From assembly GCF_000720455.1 (NCBI RefSeq), contig NZ_JOAK01000014.1:62001-126000 (forward strand): 64,000 bases of DNA. The letters are read 5' to 3'. The stretch's first letter is position 1. Every line of letters begins with the position of its first letter. The notes below the pieces were generated by a model. That model ran no database searches. It was given only the letters and a program-made list of their open reading frames with translations, and was not told where the DNA came from. Shown in pieces: positions 56,026 to 64,000 of the stretch. The DNA comes from Streptomyces virginiae (lineage in GTDB: Bacteria; Actinomycetota; Actinomycetes; Streptomycetales; Streptomycetaceae). The translations under genes and the position numbers were made by a program.

Positions 56026-56886
56026 ATGACCGTCTCGGCCCTTCCGGCTGTCGCCCCCGCCCCGCCCGGCTCTGCGGTGGCGGACGCGTATGCCCGGCTG
56101 GCCGACGCGTACGGCGGACTGCGGGTCGACGAGCGGGCCGCGCACGAGCCCTCCCCTCGCGGTGCGGGGTGGGTCGGCGCGGACGAGCTGGCGGCCGGCG
56201 GGGCCGCCCTGGACGCCTTCCTCGCCTGGGACGACGCCCAGGTCCTGAGGGACTACGGCACCCAGGCGCGCCTCGACGTGGTCGCGGGCTTCGGGCTGCA
56301 CCGGTACGCGTGGCCCGCCTGCCTGCTGATCACGCTGCCGTGGTTCCTCGACCGGCGGGTCCCCCGGCTCCCGGTCTCCGAGGTCGCCTTCCACCGGACC
56401 CACGGCCGGATGACCGTGCACGTCGAAAGCTTCGCCTGCCTGCCGGACGACCCGGCGGCCGTCCTCCCCGGGGCCCGGGTCGTACCCGACGAGGAGGCGC
56501 TGCGCGACGAGGTGCGGACTGCGGTGGCCCAGCACCTCGGAGCCGTGCTGGACGGTTTCGGCCCGCGCATGCGGCGCGGCCGCCGCGCCCTGTGGGGCAT
56601 GGTGACGGACGAGGTCGTCGAAAGCCTCTGGTACGTCGGCCACCTGCTCGGCGAGGAGCGGCGGGCGATGGCCGAACTGGAGGCGCTGCTGCCCGGCTCG
56701 ACGGCCCCGTACACCGGGGGCGCCGGCTTCCGCACGCTCTCGGGCCCCGACGGCCGGGAGCTGCCCACCCGGGACCGGGCCAGCTGCTGCTTCTTCTACA
56801 CGATCCGGCCGGAGGACACCTGCGTCACCTGCCCCCGCACCTGCGACGCGGACCGCGTCACGCGCCTGACGGCGGACGCCGCCTAA
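56026..56886 (+). CDS. FhuF-like ferric iron reductase / siderophore-interacting protein
   Basis: 286 residues from the ATG at 56026. The C-terminus has the FhuF cysteine motif C254-C255-x10-C266-x2-C269 (RASCCFFYTIRPEDTCVTC), which ligates an unusual [2Fe-2S] cluster. The upstream sequence has the helical FhuF-type body (FGLHRYAWPACLLITLPWFL). FhuF-type proteins reduce ferric siderophores in the cytosol to release iron. The iron box just upstream fits this. No siderophore synthesis or uptake gene is in the window. Confidence 0.9.
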   Translation: MTVSALPAVAPAPPGSAVADAYARLADAYGGLRVDERAAHEPSPRGAGWVGADELAAGGAALDAFLAWDDAQVLRDYGTQARLDVVAGFGLHRYAWPACLLITLPWFLDRRVPRLPVSEVAFHRTHGRMTVHVESFACLPDDPAAVLPGARVVPDEEALRDEVRTAVAQHLGAVLDGFGPRMRRGRRALWGMVTDEVVESLWYVGHLLGEERRAMAELEALLPGSTAPYTGGAGFRTLSGPDGRELPTRDRASCCFFYTIRPEDTCVTCPRTCDADRVTRLTADAA

Positions 56887-57084
56887 CCCACCCTTAGAGG
56901 TGGCCGTAATCGAACACAACTCGGGCCGCACGGCCGTCAGTTCGAGATACAACACCCTATCCGGCGGGCCCCGCCCCCCGATGGCGTCCACTTGCCCCGA
57001 AACCCGCGTGCACCGCGCACCGCCTGCGCCACTATGGCGCCCGGAAAGCCGCACAGCCGCATACGCGAGGCAAGGGACATCCGC

Positions 57085-58143
57085 ATGAGACTGACCGACA
57101 TATCGCTGGACTGGCTGCTGCCCGGCAGCCTGCTGATCCTGGGCGTACTTGCGGCGGTTGCGGTACTGGCACGGGGCAAGCGCGAGAGCGAGAAGGCCGC
57201 GGCCGACGACAGCTGGGAACGCAGCGAGGAGCGGCGGCGGCGCAAGGAGGCCGTCTACGGGACGGCCTCGTACGTCCTGCTCTTCTGCTGCGCGGCGGTG
57301 GCCGCTGCGCTCTCCTTCCACGGGCTGGTCGGCTTCGGCCGGCAGAACCTCAACCTCTCCGGGGGCTGGGAGTACCTGGTGCCCTTCGGCCTCGACGGCG
57401 CCGCCATGTTCTGCTCGGTGCTCGCCGTCCGCGAAGCCAGCCACGGTGACGCGGCCCTCGGTTCGCGCATGCTGGTCTGGCTGTTCGCGGGCGCGGCCGC
57501 CTGGTTCAACTGGGTGCACGCTCCGCGCGGCCTGGGGCACGACGGCGCTCCGCAGTTCTTCGCGGGGATGTCGCTCTCGGCGGCCGTCCTGTTCGACCGT
57601 GCCCTGAAGCAGACCCGCCGGGCGGCGCTGCGCGAACAGGGCCTGATCCCGCGGCCGTTGCCGCAGATCCGGATGGTCCGCTGGCTGCGGGCCCCCCGGG
57701 AGACCTTCGGCGCGTGGTCCCTCATGCTGCTGGAGGGGGTGCGCACCCTCGACGAGGCCGTGGACGAGGTGCGCGAGGACAAGAAGGAGCGGGAGGCGGA
57801 CCGGCACCGCAGGCGCGACCAGAACCGGCTCGACCGGGCGCGCATCAAGGCGCTGGGCCGGCAGAACCGGGCGTTCGGGCGGTCCCGCGGCCGCCAGGTC
57901 GAGCTTCCGGAACTGACGCAGGGAGCGGGCTCCGCGCCGGTCGGCGCGGAGCCGGCCATACCGGATTCGGGACAGCTGCCGCTACGCCGCCGGCCCTCCC
58001 TGCAGGCCGTCAACCACACCGAATCCACTGACGTGACCGGCGCCCGGACGGTGGACCTCACCGCCGAGGACGACACCCAGACCATTCCCCGGCTGGACTC
58101 GCTGGAGCGCAAACTGAAGGACCTGGAGCAGCAGTTCGGCTGA
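57085..58143 (+). CDS. DUF2637 membrane protein (Spd-like)
   Basis: 352 residues from the ATG at 57085. A transmembrane segment at about 12-28, then an array of membrane helices (about 60-75, 95-115, 130-145, 160-175) with SFHGLVGFGRQNLNL and VPFGLDGAAMFCSVLA, typical of DUF2637 proteins related to the plasmid-spread proteins of actinomycete conjugative elements. The C-terminal half is charged and coiled, with a long helix (REDKKEREADRHRRRDQN) and a final LERKLKDLEQQF coil. No conjugation genes are nearby, so it is a chromosomal representative of unknown function. Confidence 0.85.
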   Translation: MRLTDISLDWLLPGSLLILGVLAAVAVLARGKRESEKAAADDSWERSEERRRRKEAVYGTASYVLLFCCAAVAAALSFHGLVGFGRQNLNLSGGWEYLVPFGLDGAAMFCSVLAVREASHGDAALGSRMLVWLFAGAAAWFNWVHAPRGLGHDGAPQFFAGMSLSAAVLFDRALKQTRRAALREQGLIPRPLPQIRMVRWLRAPRETFGAWSLMLLEGVRTLDEAVDEVREDKKEREADRHRRRDQNRLDRARIKALGRQNRAFGRSRGRQVELPELTQGAGSAPVGAEPAIPDSGQLPLRRRPSLQAVNHTESTDVTGARTVDLTAEDDTQTIPRLDSLERKLKDLEQQFG

Positions 58144-58168
58144 CCGGTCCCGATGTGAAGGGGACACC

Positions 58169-58202
58169 CCGCAGGGCCCGCCCGTTCAGGCGGGCCCTGC
58201 GG
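58169..58202. terminator. Terminator between the DUF2637 and ATPase genes
   Basis: CCGCAGGGCCCGCC (58169-58182) pairs perfectly with GGCGGGCCCTGCGG (58189-58202) around CGTTCA. It overlaps the last codons of the leftward gene and follows the DUF2637 stop. Bidirectional. Confidence 0.88.
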
Positions 58203-58692
58203 CGTACGGGGCCTCGTGGCGCCCGTCGAGTTCGAACCACACCACCTTGCCGGCGCCCAGGGCGAGCGCGTCCACCCCCCAGTCGTCGGCCAGCGCCTCC
58301 ACCAGCACCAGTCCCCGGCCGTGCGTACCGTCGTCGGCGGTCGGTACGTACGGCCGGGGCCGGCGTGCGGCGTGGTCGCGGACCTCCACCCGTAACCGTG
58401 CGGCGGTGAGACTCGCGGACACCTCTGCGCCGCGGTCGGTGTGGACGAGGGCGTTCGTGACGAGTTCCGTGATCAGCAGTTCGGCCACGTCCGTGGCCTC
58501 GGTCCGGCACCGGTGGCGCATCAGCTCCCTGAGGGCCCGCCGGACTTCGCCCACCGCCTTCAGGTCGGCGCGCCGCACGCTCCGGCTGATGCGCAGCGTG
58601 TCCACGGCTTCCCCGTCCTCGGCCGTGGACGGTTCGCGCGGTACCGGCGCCCCTCTCCTCCACAGCTTCCCCGTCTTCGCCCCCACCCGCAC
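58186..58692 (-). CDS. Anti-sigma-factor-like ATP-binding protein (HATPase_c_2)
   Basis: 168 residues from the GTG at 58692, chosen because GGGAGGG lies 8 bp upstream. Longer starts (ATG at 58743, GTG at 58764) have Shine-Dalgarno sequences too close. The GHKL ATPase boxes are present: N-box ELLITELVTNALVHTDRG, G1 VRDHAARRPRPYVP, and G2 DGTHGRGLVLVEALADDWGV. These RsbW/SpoIIAB-like proteins in streptomycetes bind sigma or anti-anti-sigma factors, or act as small regulatory kinases. No partner gene is adjacent. Confidence 0.88.
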   Translation of the reverse strand: MRVGAKTGKLWRRGAPVPREPSTAEDGEAVDTLRISRSVRRADLKAVGEVRRALRELMRHRCRTEATDVAELLITELVTNALVHTDRGAEVSASLTAARLRVEVRDHAARRPRPYVPTADDGTHGRGLVLVEALADDWGVDALALGAGKVVWFELDGRHEAPYAAGPA

Positions 58693-58774
58693 GGCGGTGT
58701 CCCTCCCGTGTCCGTTGCTCTCGAACAGGCCTACGGGATGCATGCCCTCCGGGCGGATCCGCACTCCTGCGGGC

Positions 58775-60517
58775 TTACGGCCGGGGCACGTTGCGGAGGT
58801 TGGATCGAGCCATCTGGATCATCCGGCCCACCCCGCCGTCGAGCACGATCTTGCTGGCGGACAGTGCGAATCCGGTCACCATTTCGGCGCTGATCTTCGG
58901 TGGAATCGACAGGGCGTTGGGGTCGGTCACCACGTCCACCAGAGCGGGTCCGCGATGCCGGAAAGCGTCCTTCAAAGCACCGGTGAGCTGCTTGGGCTTC
59001 TCCACGCGGACCCCGTAGGCACCCGCCGCGCGGGCGATCGCGGCGAAGTCCGGGTTCTTGTTCTGCGTCCCGTAGGAGGGAAGGCCGGAAACCAGCATCT
59101 CCAACTCGACCATACCGAGCGATGAGTTGTTGAAGAGGACCACTTTGACGGGCAGGTCGTACTGCACCAGGGTGAGGAAATCTCCCATCAGCATGGAGAA
59201 ACCGCCGTCACCCGACATCGACACCACTTGACGGCCGCGGTCGGTGAACTGTGCGCCGATCGCCTGCGGGAGGGCGTTGGCCATCGAGCCGTGGCTGAAG
59301 GACCCGATGATGCGCCGTCTGCCGTTCGGGGAAAGATAGCGTGCCGCCCACACATTGCACATGCCCGTGTCGACCGTGAACACCGCGTCCTCGTCGGCGA
59401 GTTCGTCGAGGACCGAGGCCACGTACTCGGGGTGGATCGGCGTGTGCTTCTCCACCTTGCGGGTGTAGGCCCTGACCACCCCCTCCAGGGCGTCCGCGTG
59501 CTTCTTCAGCATCCGGTCCAGGAAGCGGCGGTCCGTCTTGGTCCGCACCCGGGCGTTCAGGGCGCGCAGGGTCTCCCGTACGTCGCCCCACACGGCCAGG
59601 TCGAGCTGGGAACGCCGCCCCAGGTGTTCGGGGCGGATGTCCACCTGGACGATCTTCACGTCGTCGGGCAGGAAGGCGTTGTACGGGAAGTCCGTGCCGA
59701 GCAGGATCAGCAGGTCGCACTCGTGGGTGGCCTCGTAGGCCGCGCCGTAGCCGAGCAGCCCGCTCATGCCGACGTCGTAGGGGTTGTCGTACTGGATCCA
59801 TTCCTTGCCGCGCAGGGCGTGCCCGACGGGGGCCTTGACGCGGCCGGCGAACTCCATCACCTCGGCGTGCGCCCCGGCCGTGCCGCTGCCGCAGAAGAGC
59901 GTGACCCGGTCGGCCTCGTCGACGAGGCGGACCAGCTTCTCGATCTCGCCGTCGCCGGGGCGCACCGTCGGCCGGGCGGTGACGAGGGCGTGCTCCACCG
60001 CCTTCTCCGGGGCGGGCCGAGCGGCGATGTCCCCCGGCAGCGCCACCACGCTCACCCCGCTGCGGCCGATGGCGTGCTGCACGGCGGTCTGGAGCAGCCG
60101 GGGCATCTGCTGCGGGTTGGAGATCAGCTCGCTGTAGTGGCTGCACTCGCGGAAGAGCTGGTCGGGGTGGGTCTCCTGGAAGTAGCCCAGGCCGATCTCG
60201 CCCGAGGGGATGTGCGAGGCCAGCGCGAGGACCGGGGCCATCGAGCGCTGGGCGTCGTACAGCCCGTTGATCAGGTGCAGGTTCCCCGGGCCGCAGGAGC
60301 CGGCGCAGGCGGCGAGGCGGCCGGTGATCTGGGCCTCGGCACCCGCCGCGAAGGCGGCCGTCTCCTCGTGGCGGACCTGGATCCACTCGATGTCGCCCGT
60401 CCGGCGGATCGCGTCCACCACGGGATTGAGGCTGTCGCCGACCACCCCGTACACACGGCGCACGCCGGCGCGCACGAGGATGTCGACGAACTGTTCCGCC
60501 ACGCTCTGCTTGGCCAT
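58775..60517 (-). CDS. poxB: Thiamine diphosphate-dependent pyruvate oxidase/dehydrogenase
   Basis: 580 residues from the ATG at 60517 (MAKQSVAEQFVDIL); an in-frame ATG at 60526 adds three residues. Full three-domain ThDP enzyme: PYR domain with catalytic glutamate region QVRHEETAAFAAGAEA, central FAD/nucleotide domain, and PP domain with the ThDP motif SGDGGFSMLMGD...NNSSLGMVELE. Similarity in motifs and length to PoxB-type pyruvate dehydrogenases, which decarboxylate pyruvate to acetate and CO2 and pass electrons to the quinone pool. Membrane association through the C-terminus is known for the E. coli enzyme; the C-terminus here (MIQMARSNLRNVP) could do so. Monocistronic. Confidence 0.9.
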   Translation of the reverse strand: MAKQSVAEQFVDILVRAGVRRVYGVVGDSLNPVVDAIRRTGDIEWIQVRHEETAAFAAGAEAQITGRLAACAGSCGPGNLHLINGLYDAQRSMAPVLALASHIPSGEIGLGYFQETHPDQLFRECSHYSELISNPQQMPRLLQTAVQHAIGRSGVSVVALPGDIAARPAPEKAVEHALVTARPTVRPGDGEIEKLVRLVDEADRVTLFCGSGTAGAHAEVMEFAGRVKAPVGHALRGKEWIQYDNPYDVGMSGLLGYGAAYEATHECDLLILLGTDFPYNAFLPDDVKIVQVDIRPEHLGRRSQLDLAVWGDVRETLRALNARVRTKTDRRFLDRMLKKHADALEGVVRAYTRKVEKHTPIHPEYVASVLDELADEDAVFTVDTGMCNVWAARYLSPNGRRRIIGSFSHGSMANALPQAIGAQFTDRGRQVVSMSGDGGFSMLMGDFLTLVQYDLPVKVVLFNNSSLGMVELEMLVSGLPSYGTQNKNPDFAAIARAAGAYGVRVEKPKQLTGALKDAFRHRGPALVDVVTDPNALSIPPKISAEMVTGFALSASKIVLDGGVGRMIQMARSNLRNVPRP

Positions 60518-60545
60518 GCCTTCCATCCAGCCACGCCCGCGCCGG

Positions 60546-62450
60546 TTACGCCTCCCAGACTGCGGCGGCCGTGCGGTCGTCGGCGTAGCCCTTGAGGCGC
60601 AGCTGGGTGTCCGCGAGGAACGCGGCGAGGCCGGGCGGCTCCGGCTCGCCCCAGCGGGCGGCGAGCTCCGCCTGCAGGGCGGCCTCCTCCCGCATCGGCT
60701 CCGCTAGGCCGCCGGAGCACAGGAGCAGGGTGTCCCCGGGCCTGGCCAGGGAGGCGCGGAAGCGGAAGGGGCTGCCGGGCTCCCCGGGAGCCTCGTCGGA
60801 TCCGTAGGCGGGCACGGGGGTCGGCGCGGGTGCGGCCGGGGCGGCGGGAACGGCCGGCTCCAGGTCCTGCCACTGGCCCGAACGGAGCCGGAAGAGTCCG
60901 CCCGCGCCGGCGCCGAAGCACACCCTCGTGCGGCATTCGGGGTCCACCGGGAGCAGCAGTCCGCGCAGTCCCGCCGTGTACGCCTCCTCCGCCAGCCCCA
61001 GCTCGGCGGCGCGGGCCCGCAGGCGTCCGTAGCCCCGGTCGGTGAGCCGCTGCAGGCCCGAGCGCAGGGCGTCGCGGCGGCCGGCCCGGATGTCGTCGGC
61101 CAGCCGGCCCTGGCTGCGGCCGACGGCCGCGGCGACCGTGCGGCACAGTTCGGCGGCGGCCTCGGCGGCGCCGGGCGCGGCCCGGTCCCCGCCGGCGAGG
61201 GCGACGAGGACGAGGGCGTCGTCGCCGCTGCCGAAGCGTGCGGTGAGGAGGAAGTCGCGGCGGGTCTCGCCCCGGTAGCGGGCGGAGTCGCCGCGCAGGG
61301 AGGCGGCCCGGAGGGTGTAGCCGCCGTAGCGGGCACCCTCCAGGACGGTGTCCGGGACCAGGCCGTCGAGGGCGGCCGGGTCCGCGGGCGGGAGCCCGCC
61401 CGGTTCGGCGGCGTACGTGGGTGCGCGGTCGCCGAGGTGGCGCACCTCGGGCCGCTGCTGCGGCGCCGCGGCCTCCGGGGCGGGCGCGCCGGCGGGTGCG
61501 CGTACCGGTTCCGGCGGGGGCGCGGGCTGCGGCACCTGCTCGGTGCGGTCTTCCGGGCGCGGCGCCTGGGCACGCCGGGTGGGCAGCTCCGGGCCGGGCG
61601 CCGGCGGCACCTCGACGCCCCCGAGGGCGTAGCCGGTGGCGCCGCCGGTGCGGGGATCGCGCGGCTGGGCCCCGTGCCAGGGCGGCGCCGGGGGCGGTGG
61701 CGGAACGTACCGCTCGCCGGGCGGCGCGGCGGCTTCCGGGGTGGGCGGCGCGGCCGGCGGTGGCGGCGGACCGTGGGGCGGTGCGGCGGGCGCGCCGGAA
61801 GGCACGCCCCGGGCCGGCGGCGGTGCGAGCGGACCGAACCCCGGGCCGGACGTGGCCCCTTCCACGGCGGGCGGTGCGGCGGGTGGCGCCGGCGGCGGAC
61901 CGGGCCGCTCACCGGGCGACGGCACGTGCACGGCCGCATCGGGAGCCGCGGACGGAGCCGGCGGCGGGCCGTACGTCTCGCCGGGCAACGGCACCTGCGC
62001 CACCGGCTGGTCGAACCCCGGGCCCGGGGGCTGCGCCGGGACGCTCCGCCCGCCGGGCGGGGCCCCTTCCGCCGTGCGCGGCAGGGCGGGCGGCGCGGCC
62101 GGGGCCGCGGGCGGGCCGTCGGGGGCCGGGCGCGGCGCGGGGACCGGCCCCGCCGCCGGGGGGCGCGGGGGCTCCCGGCGGACCGCGTCGGGCAGCGGCG
62201 GCCGCGCGGGCAGGCCGGCGTCCGGCTCGGGGCGGGGGGCCGGCAATGGCCCGCGCCCCGGCCCGGGGCCGAACTCCGCCTCCCGTACCGGCTCGTGCGG
62301 CGCGGGGGGCGGCGCCTCGGCCGGGTCCGCCGTCACGCCCGCCACCGACCGGAACCGGTGGTCGAGGGTGTCCCCCGGGTCGGGTGCCGGCCCCGCGTCC
62401 GGGTCCTCGTAGAGCTTCTGCCACCAGTCGTCCGCGCCCTGCTGACTCAT
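60546..62450 (-). CDS. PP2C-like protein with long proline-rich region (probable pseudophosphatase)
   Basis: 634 residues from the ATG at 62450. Residues 1-36 are a conserved-looking head (WWQKLYEDPDAG). Residues about 40-370 are disordered Pro/Ala/Gly-rich sequence. A C-terminal PP2C-like domain (about 380-634) starts SLRGDSARYRGETRRD and ends with YADDRTAAAVW. Canonical PP2C metal Asp positions are altered: the DG motif appears as VALAGGDRAA, and the usual CSDGL is LLLCSGGLAEP. Only the last Asp (ADDRTA) is kept. It is probably an inactive scaffold or binding domain. A similar architecture is known in streptomycetes but its function is not. It is leftward of a terminator. Confidence 0.75.
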   Translation of the reverse strand: MSQQGADDWWQKLYEDPDAGPAPDPGDTLDHRFRSVAGVTADPAEAPPPAPHEPVREAEFGPGPGRGPLPAPRPEPDAGLPARPPLPDAVRREPPRPPAAGPVPAPRPAPDGPPAAPAAPPALPRTAEGAPPGGRSVPAQPPGPGFDQPVAQVPLPGETYGPPPAPSAAPDAAVHVPSPGERPGPPPAPPAAPPAVEGATSGPGFGPLAPPPARGVPSGAPAAPPHGPPPPPAAPPTPEAAAPPGERYVPPPPPAPPWHGAQPRDPRTGGATGYALGGVEVPPAPGPELPTRRAQAPRPEDRTEQVPQPAPPPEPVRAPAGAPAPEAAAPQQRPEVRHLGDRAPTYAAEPGGLPPADPAALDGLVPDTVLEGARYGGYTLRAASLRGDSARYRGETRRDFLLTARFGSGDDALVLVALAGGDRAAPGAAEAAAELCRTVAAAVGRSQGRLADDIRAGRRDALRSGLQRLTDRGYGRLRARAAELGLAEEAYTAGLRGLLLPVDPECRTRVCFGAGAGGLFRLRSGQWQDLEPAVPAAPAAPAPTPVPAYGSDEAPGEPGSPFRFRASLARPGDTLLLCSGGLAEPMREEAALQAELAARWGEPEPPGLAAFLADTQLRLKGYADDRTAAAVWEA

Positions 62451-62497
62451 GCCCTCATTCTCGGCCTCCGGTGGGGGCCGAAAACGCCGAATGCACG

Positions 62498-62534
62498 AAA
62501 AGGGTCCACCGGGCCGCCGCCCGGTGGACCCCTT
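62498..62534. terminator. Terminator downstream of the truncated large gene
   Basis: GGGTCCACCGGGC (62502-62514) pairs perfectly with GCCCGGTGGACCC (62519-62531). On the minus strand the stem is followed by TTTT, as in an intrinsic terminator. It ends the leftward gene at 62553. Confidence 0.85.
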
Positions 62535-62552
62535 GCGTCCTGCTCGTACGGA

Positions 62553-64000
62553 TCAGCGGACGTCGTACGCCCGCGCAGCCGTCTGGGTGACCGTGGCGCC
62601 CTTCGCGTCGGTCAGTTCGACCTTCAGCGAGACCTGCTTGCCGGAGGCTCCGGCGTGGTCGACGACCGCCGTCCAGGTGCCGCCGCGCTCGCTGACCTTC
62701 GCCTGCGTCCAGTGCTCACCGTCGTAGGAGTACGCCAGCGCCGCGGACTTCAGCGCGCCTGGCACGTAGCCCGCGTGCCCGGTGACGCCCAGCCCGATCG
62801 TCTGGCCGTCCGCCGCCGCGACGGTCTTCATGCCGTCCAGCGGGGCCGCGTACCTCGGGAAGAGGACCGGCAGGCCCTGCGAGTACGCCGACGCGTCGAG
62901 CTTCGAGGTGAAGCCCCAGGTCGTGCTGACCGAGGTGGACCGCTGCCAGGTGCGCGCGGGCGGGCCGATCTTCTCGATGGACTGGGTCAGTTCGTAGCGG
63001 CCCTCGTCGGCCGGGACCTCGAAGACCCCGAAGGGGTACCAGCTCTCCCCGATGACCTCGCCGTCGCGCCGGAGCCGGAGGTTGCCGATGTCTCCGAAGG
63101 AGCCGGGCTGCGCGGCATGGGCGCTGTCGCCCCACATGGCGGGCGCGAAGCCGATCAGGTTGCCCTGCCGCTCGGCGGCGAGGGTCTCCTTGCCGGCGGG
63201 GTCGCGCGGCGCGACCGGGCCGGTCACTCCGTCGTACCAAGCCGCCTTGGTCCTCGCGCCCTTGGCGTGGGTGCGCCGCTCGCCCGTCATGAACTCGCCC
63301 CAGGGGAAGCTGCTGGAGAGCAGCTGGTCCCAGGCCGTGTCACCGGCGGAGTAGAACTCGGTCCGCCTGCCGGGCGCGGCGACGGTCTCGATCCCGCCGA
63401 AGTACACCGCGCTGCCGATCGGCCGGTAGGCGCCGGCCATGTCGATGAAGTCGGCGGCCACGCCCATGGAGTTGTAGGTGGAGTCGACCCGGCCGAGGTC
63501 GCGGTCGCGCACCCGGTAGGTGCGGCTGCCCTTGATCTCCCCGGTCTCGGGGAGGGCGAGCGAGTAGACGTACGGGCTGTGCGCCGTGGCCTTCCAGGAC
63601 AGTGTGACCTTGCCGGCGGCGAGCCTGGCCAGGAGCGCCTCGGCCTCGGCGGCCTCGATGGTCATGGTGGGCAGCGCGCCGCCCGCGTAGCCGGTGGAGG
63701 CCGTCCAGCGGCCCGGGGCCTCGCGGTGGGCGATGACCGCCTTGGCGCCTGCGGCCCTGGCGTTCTGCGCGACCTCGTGGAGGGCGCCGTCCACGGCCTT
63801 CACCAGGACGACGGCGTCCTTGGCGCCGGCCGCGGCGAGTTCCCCGGGGGTTGCGGAGCCGGCGTCGACGAGCGGGGCGCCGCCGGCGCCGTCGAGGTTG
63901 TCGCTGCCGGTGGAGGCGGTGATCGGGTGGAGGACCGGTCCTCCGGCGGCCTTGAGTTCGGAGATCAGCGGGGCGGCGGCCCGCCAGTATCCGGTGAACT
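62553..64000 (-). CDS. C-terminal part of a large, probably secreted protein (possible S8 peptidase), cut by right edge
   Basis: The frame is open to position 64000, so the start and N-terminus lie outside the window; about 482 codons are visible. The visible part begins FTGYWRAAAPLISEL and has a PA-like segment (GAPLVDAGSATPGELAAAGA then DAVVLVKAVDG), followed by beta-rich repeats with GDIGNLRLRRDGEVIGESWY, ending in TDAKGATVTQTAARAYD. The order PA-like then beta-sandwich tail is seen in subtilisin-family (S8) secreted proteases of streptomycetes, but no catalytic residue is visible, so this is a guess. A terminator follows. Confidence 0.55.
   Translation of the reverse strand, partial: FTGYWRAAAPLISELKAAGGPVLHPITASTGSDNLDGAGGAPLVDAGSATPGELAAAGAKDAVVLVKAVDGALHEVAQNARAAGAKAVIAHREAPGRWTASTGYAGGALPTMTIEAAEAEALLARLAAGKVTLSWKATAHSPYVYSLALPETGEIKGSRTYRVRDRDLGRVDSTYNSMGVAADFIDMAGAYRPIGSAVYFGGIETVAAPGRRTEFYSAGDTAWDQLLSSSFPWGEFMTGERRTHAKGARTKAAWYDGVTGPVAPRDPAGKETLAAERQGNLIGFAPAMWGDSAHAAQPGSFGDIGNLRLRRDGEVIGESWYPFGVFEVPADEGRYELTQSIEKIGPPARTWQRSTSVSTTWGFTSKLDASAYSQGLPVLFPRYAAPLDGMKTVAAADGQTIGLGVTGHAGYVPGALKSAALAYSYDGEHWTQAKVSERGGTWTAVVDHAGASGKQVSLKVELTDAKGATVTQTAARAYDVR

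Noticed and set aside
58693..58764. Longer N-terminus for the anti-sigma-like ATPase
   Set aside because: ATG 58743 and GTG 58764 have Shine-Dalgarno sequences only about 0-3 bp away, whereas GTG 58692 has GGGAGGG at ideal distance.

Overview
The window reads as chromosomal DNA of a Streptomyces-like actinomycete. Base composition is very GC-rich with strong third-position GC bias. It carries a two-domain geosmin synthase, a DUF2637 protein, SAV_2336-type proteins, an aerobic cobalamin pathway, an iron box of the DmdR/IdeR type, and frequent GTG and TTG starts with ATGA/GTGA overlaps. No tRNA, rRNA, CRISPR array or intact transposase gene was recognised.

Layout. (1) 1-8243: edge of a polyketide/lipid biosynthetic locus. 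A leftward operon (fatty-acyl-AMP ligase, long acyl-CoA dehydrogenase, free-standing ACP, then a ketosynthase-first type I PKS that runs off the left edge) faces a rightward operon (acyl-CoA carboxylase beta and epsilon subunits, type II thioesterase). Together these look like starter activation and desaturation, extender supply and editing. (2) 8394-9302: a six-TM voltage-gated-type cation channel. (3) 9321-17430: a tightly coupled four-gene leftward operon encoding an alpha/beta hydrolase, a caspase-fold protease with a VMAP-C-like tail, a MoxR-type AAA ATPase, and a 1198-residue SAV_2336/vWA/degenerate-trypsin/cyclase-like/pentapeptide-repeat protein. This is a vWA-MoxR-VMAP type conflict (putative defence) system with an extra hydrolase, and the most striking locus here. 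(4) 17591-21059: SGNH hydrolase, secreted PI-PLC-like protein, secreted trypsin-like protease. (5) 21140-23129: two overlapping genes that both look like AlkB-fold 2OG-Fe(II) dioxygenases; then an SDR. (6) 24270-34902: cobalamin genes, cobL-cobM-cobK rightward, cobG-cobH-cobIJ leftward, and cobN behind a cobalamin riboswitch.

(7) 35019-37608: small conserved protein, a DUF1444-like/Imm49 fusion, and debris of an RHS-repeat protein and a ricin-B lectin on opposite strands, i.e. a decayed polymorphic-toxin neighbourhood. (8) 37931-43708: ABC exporter, geosmin synthase, Eis-like acetyltransferase. (9) 43854-54125: secreted beta-propeller protein, then a purine-catabolism block (xdhC, purine permease, three-subunit xanthine dehydrogenase, divergent PucR regulator). 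(10) 54291-64000: helical-repeat protein, GntR/FCD regulator, iron-box-controlled FhuF-like reductase, DUF2637 protein, anti-sigma-like ATPase, pyruvate oxidase-type enzyme, a PP2C-like protein lacking key acidic residues, and the C-terminal part of a large probably secreted protein cut by the right edge.

Strong hairpins separate most operons, and three related palindromic repeats lie at gene ends (17464, 27107, 42396).
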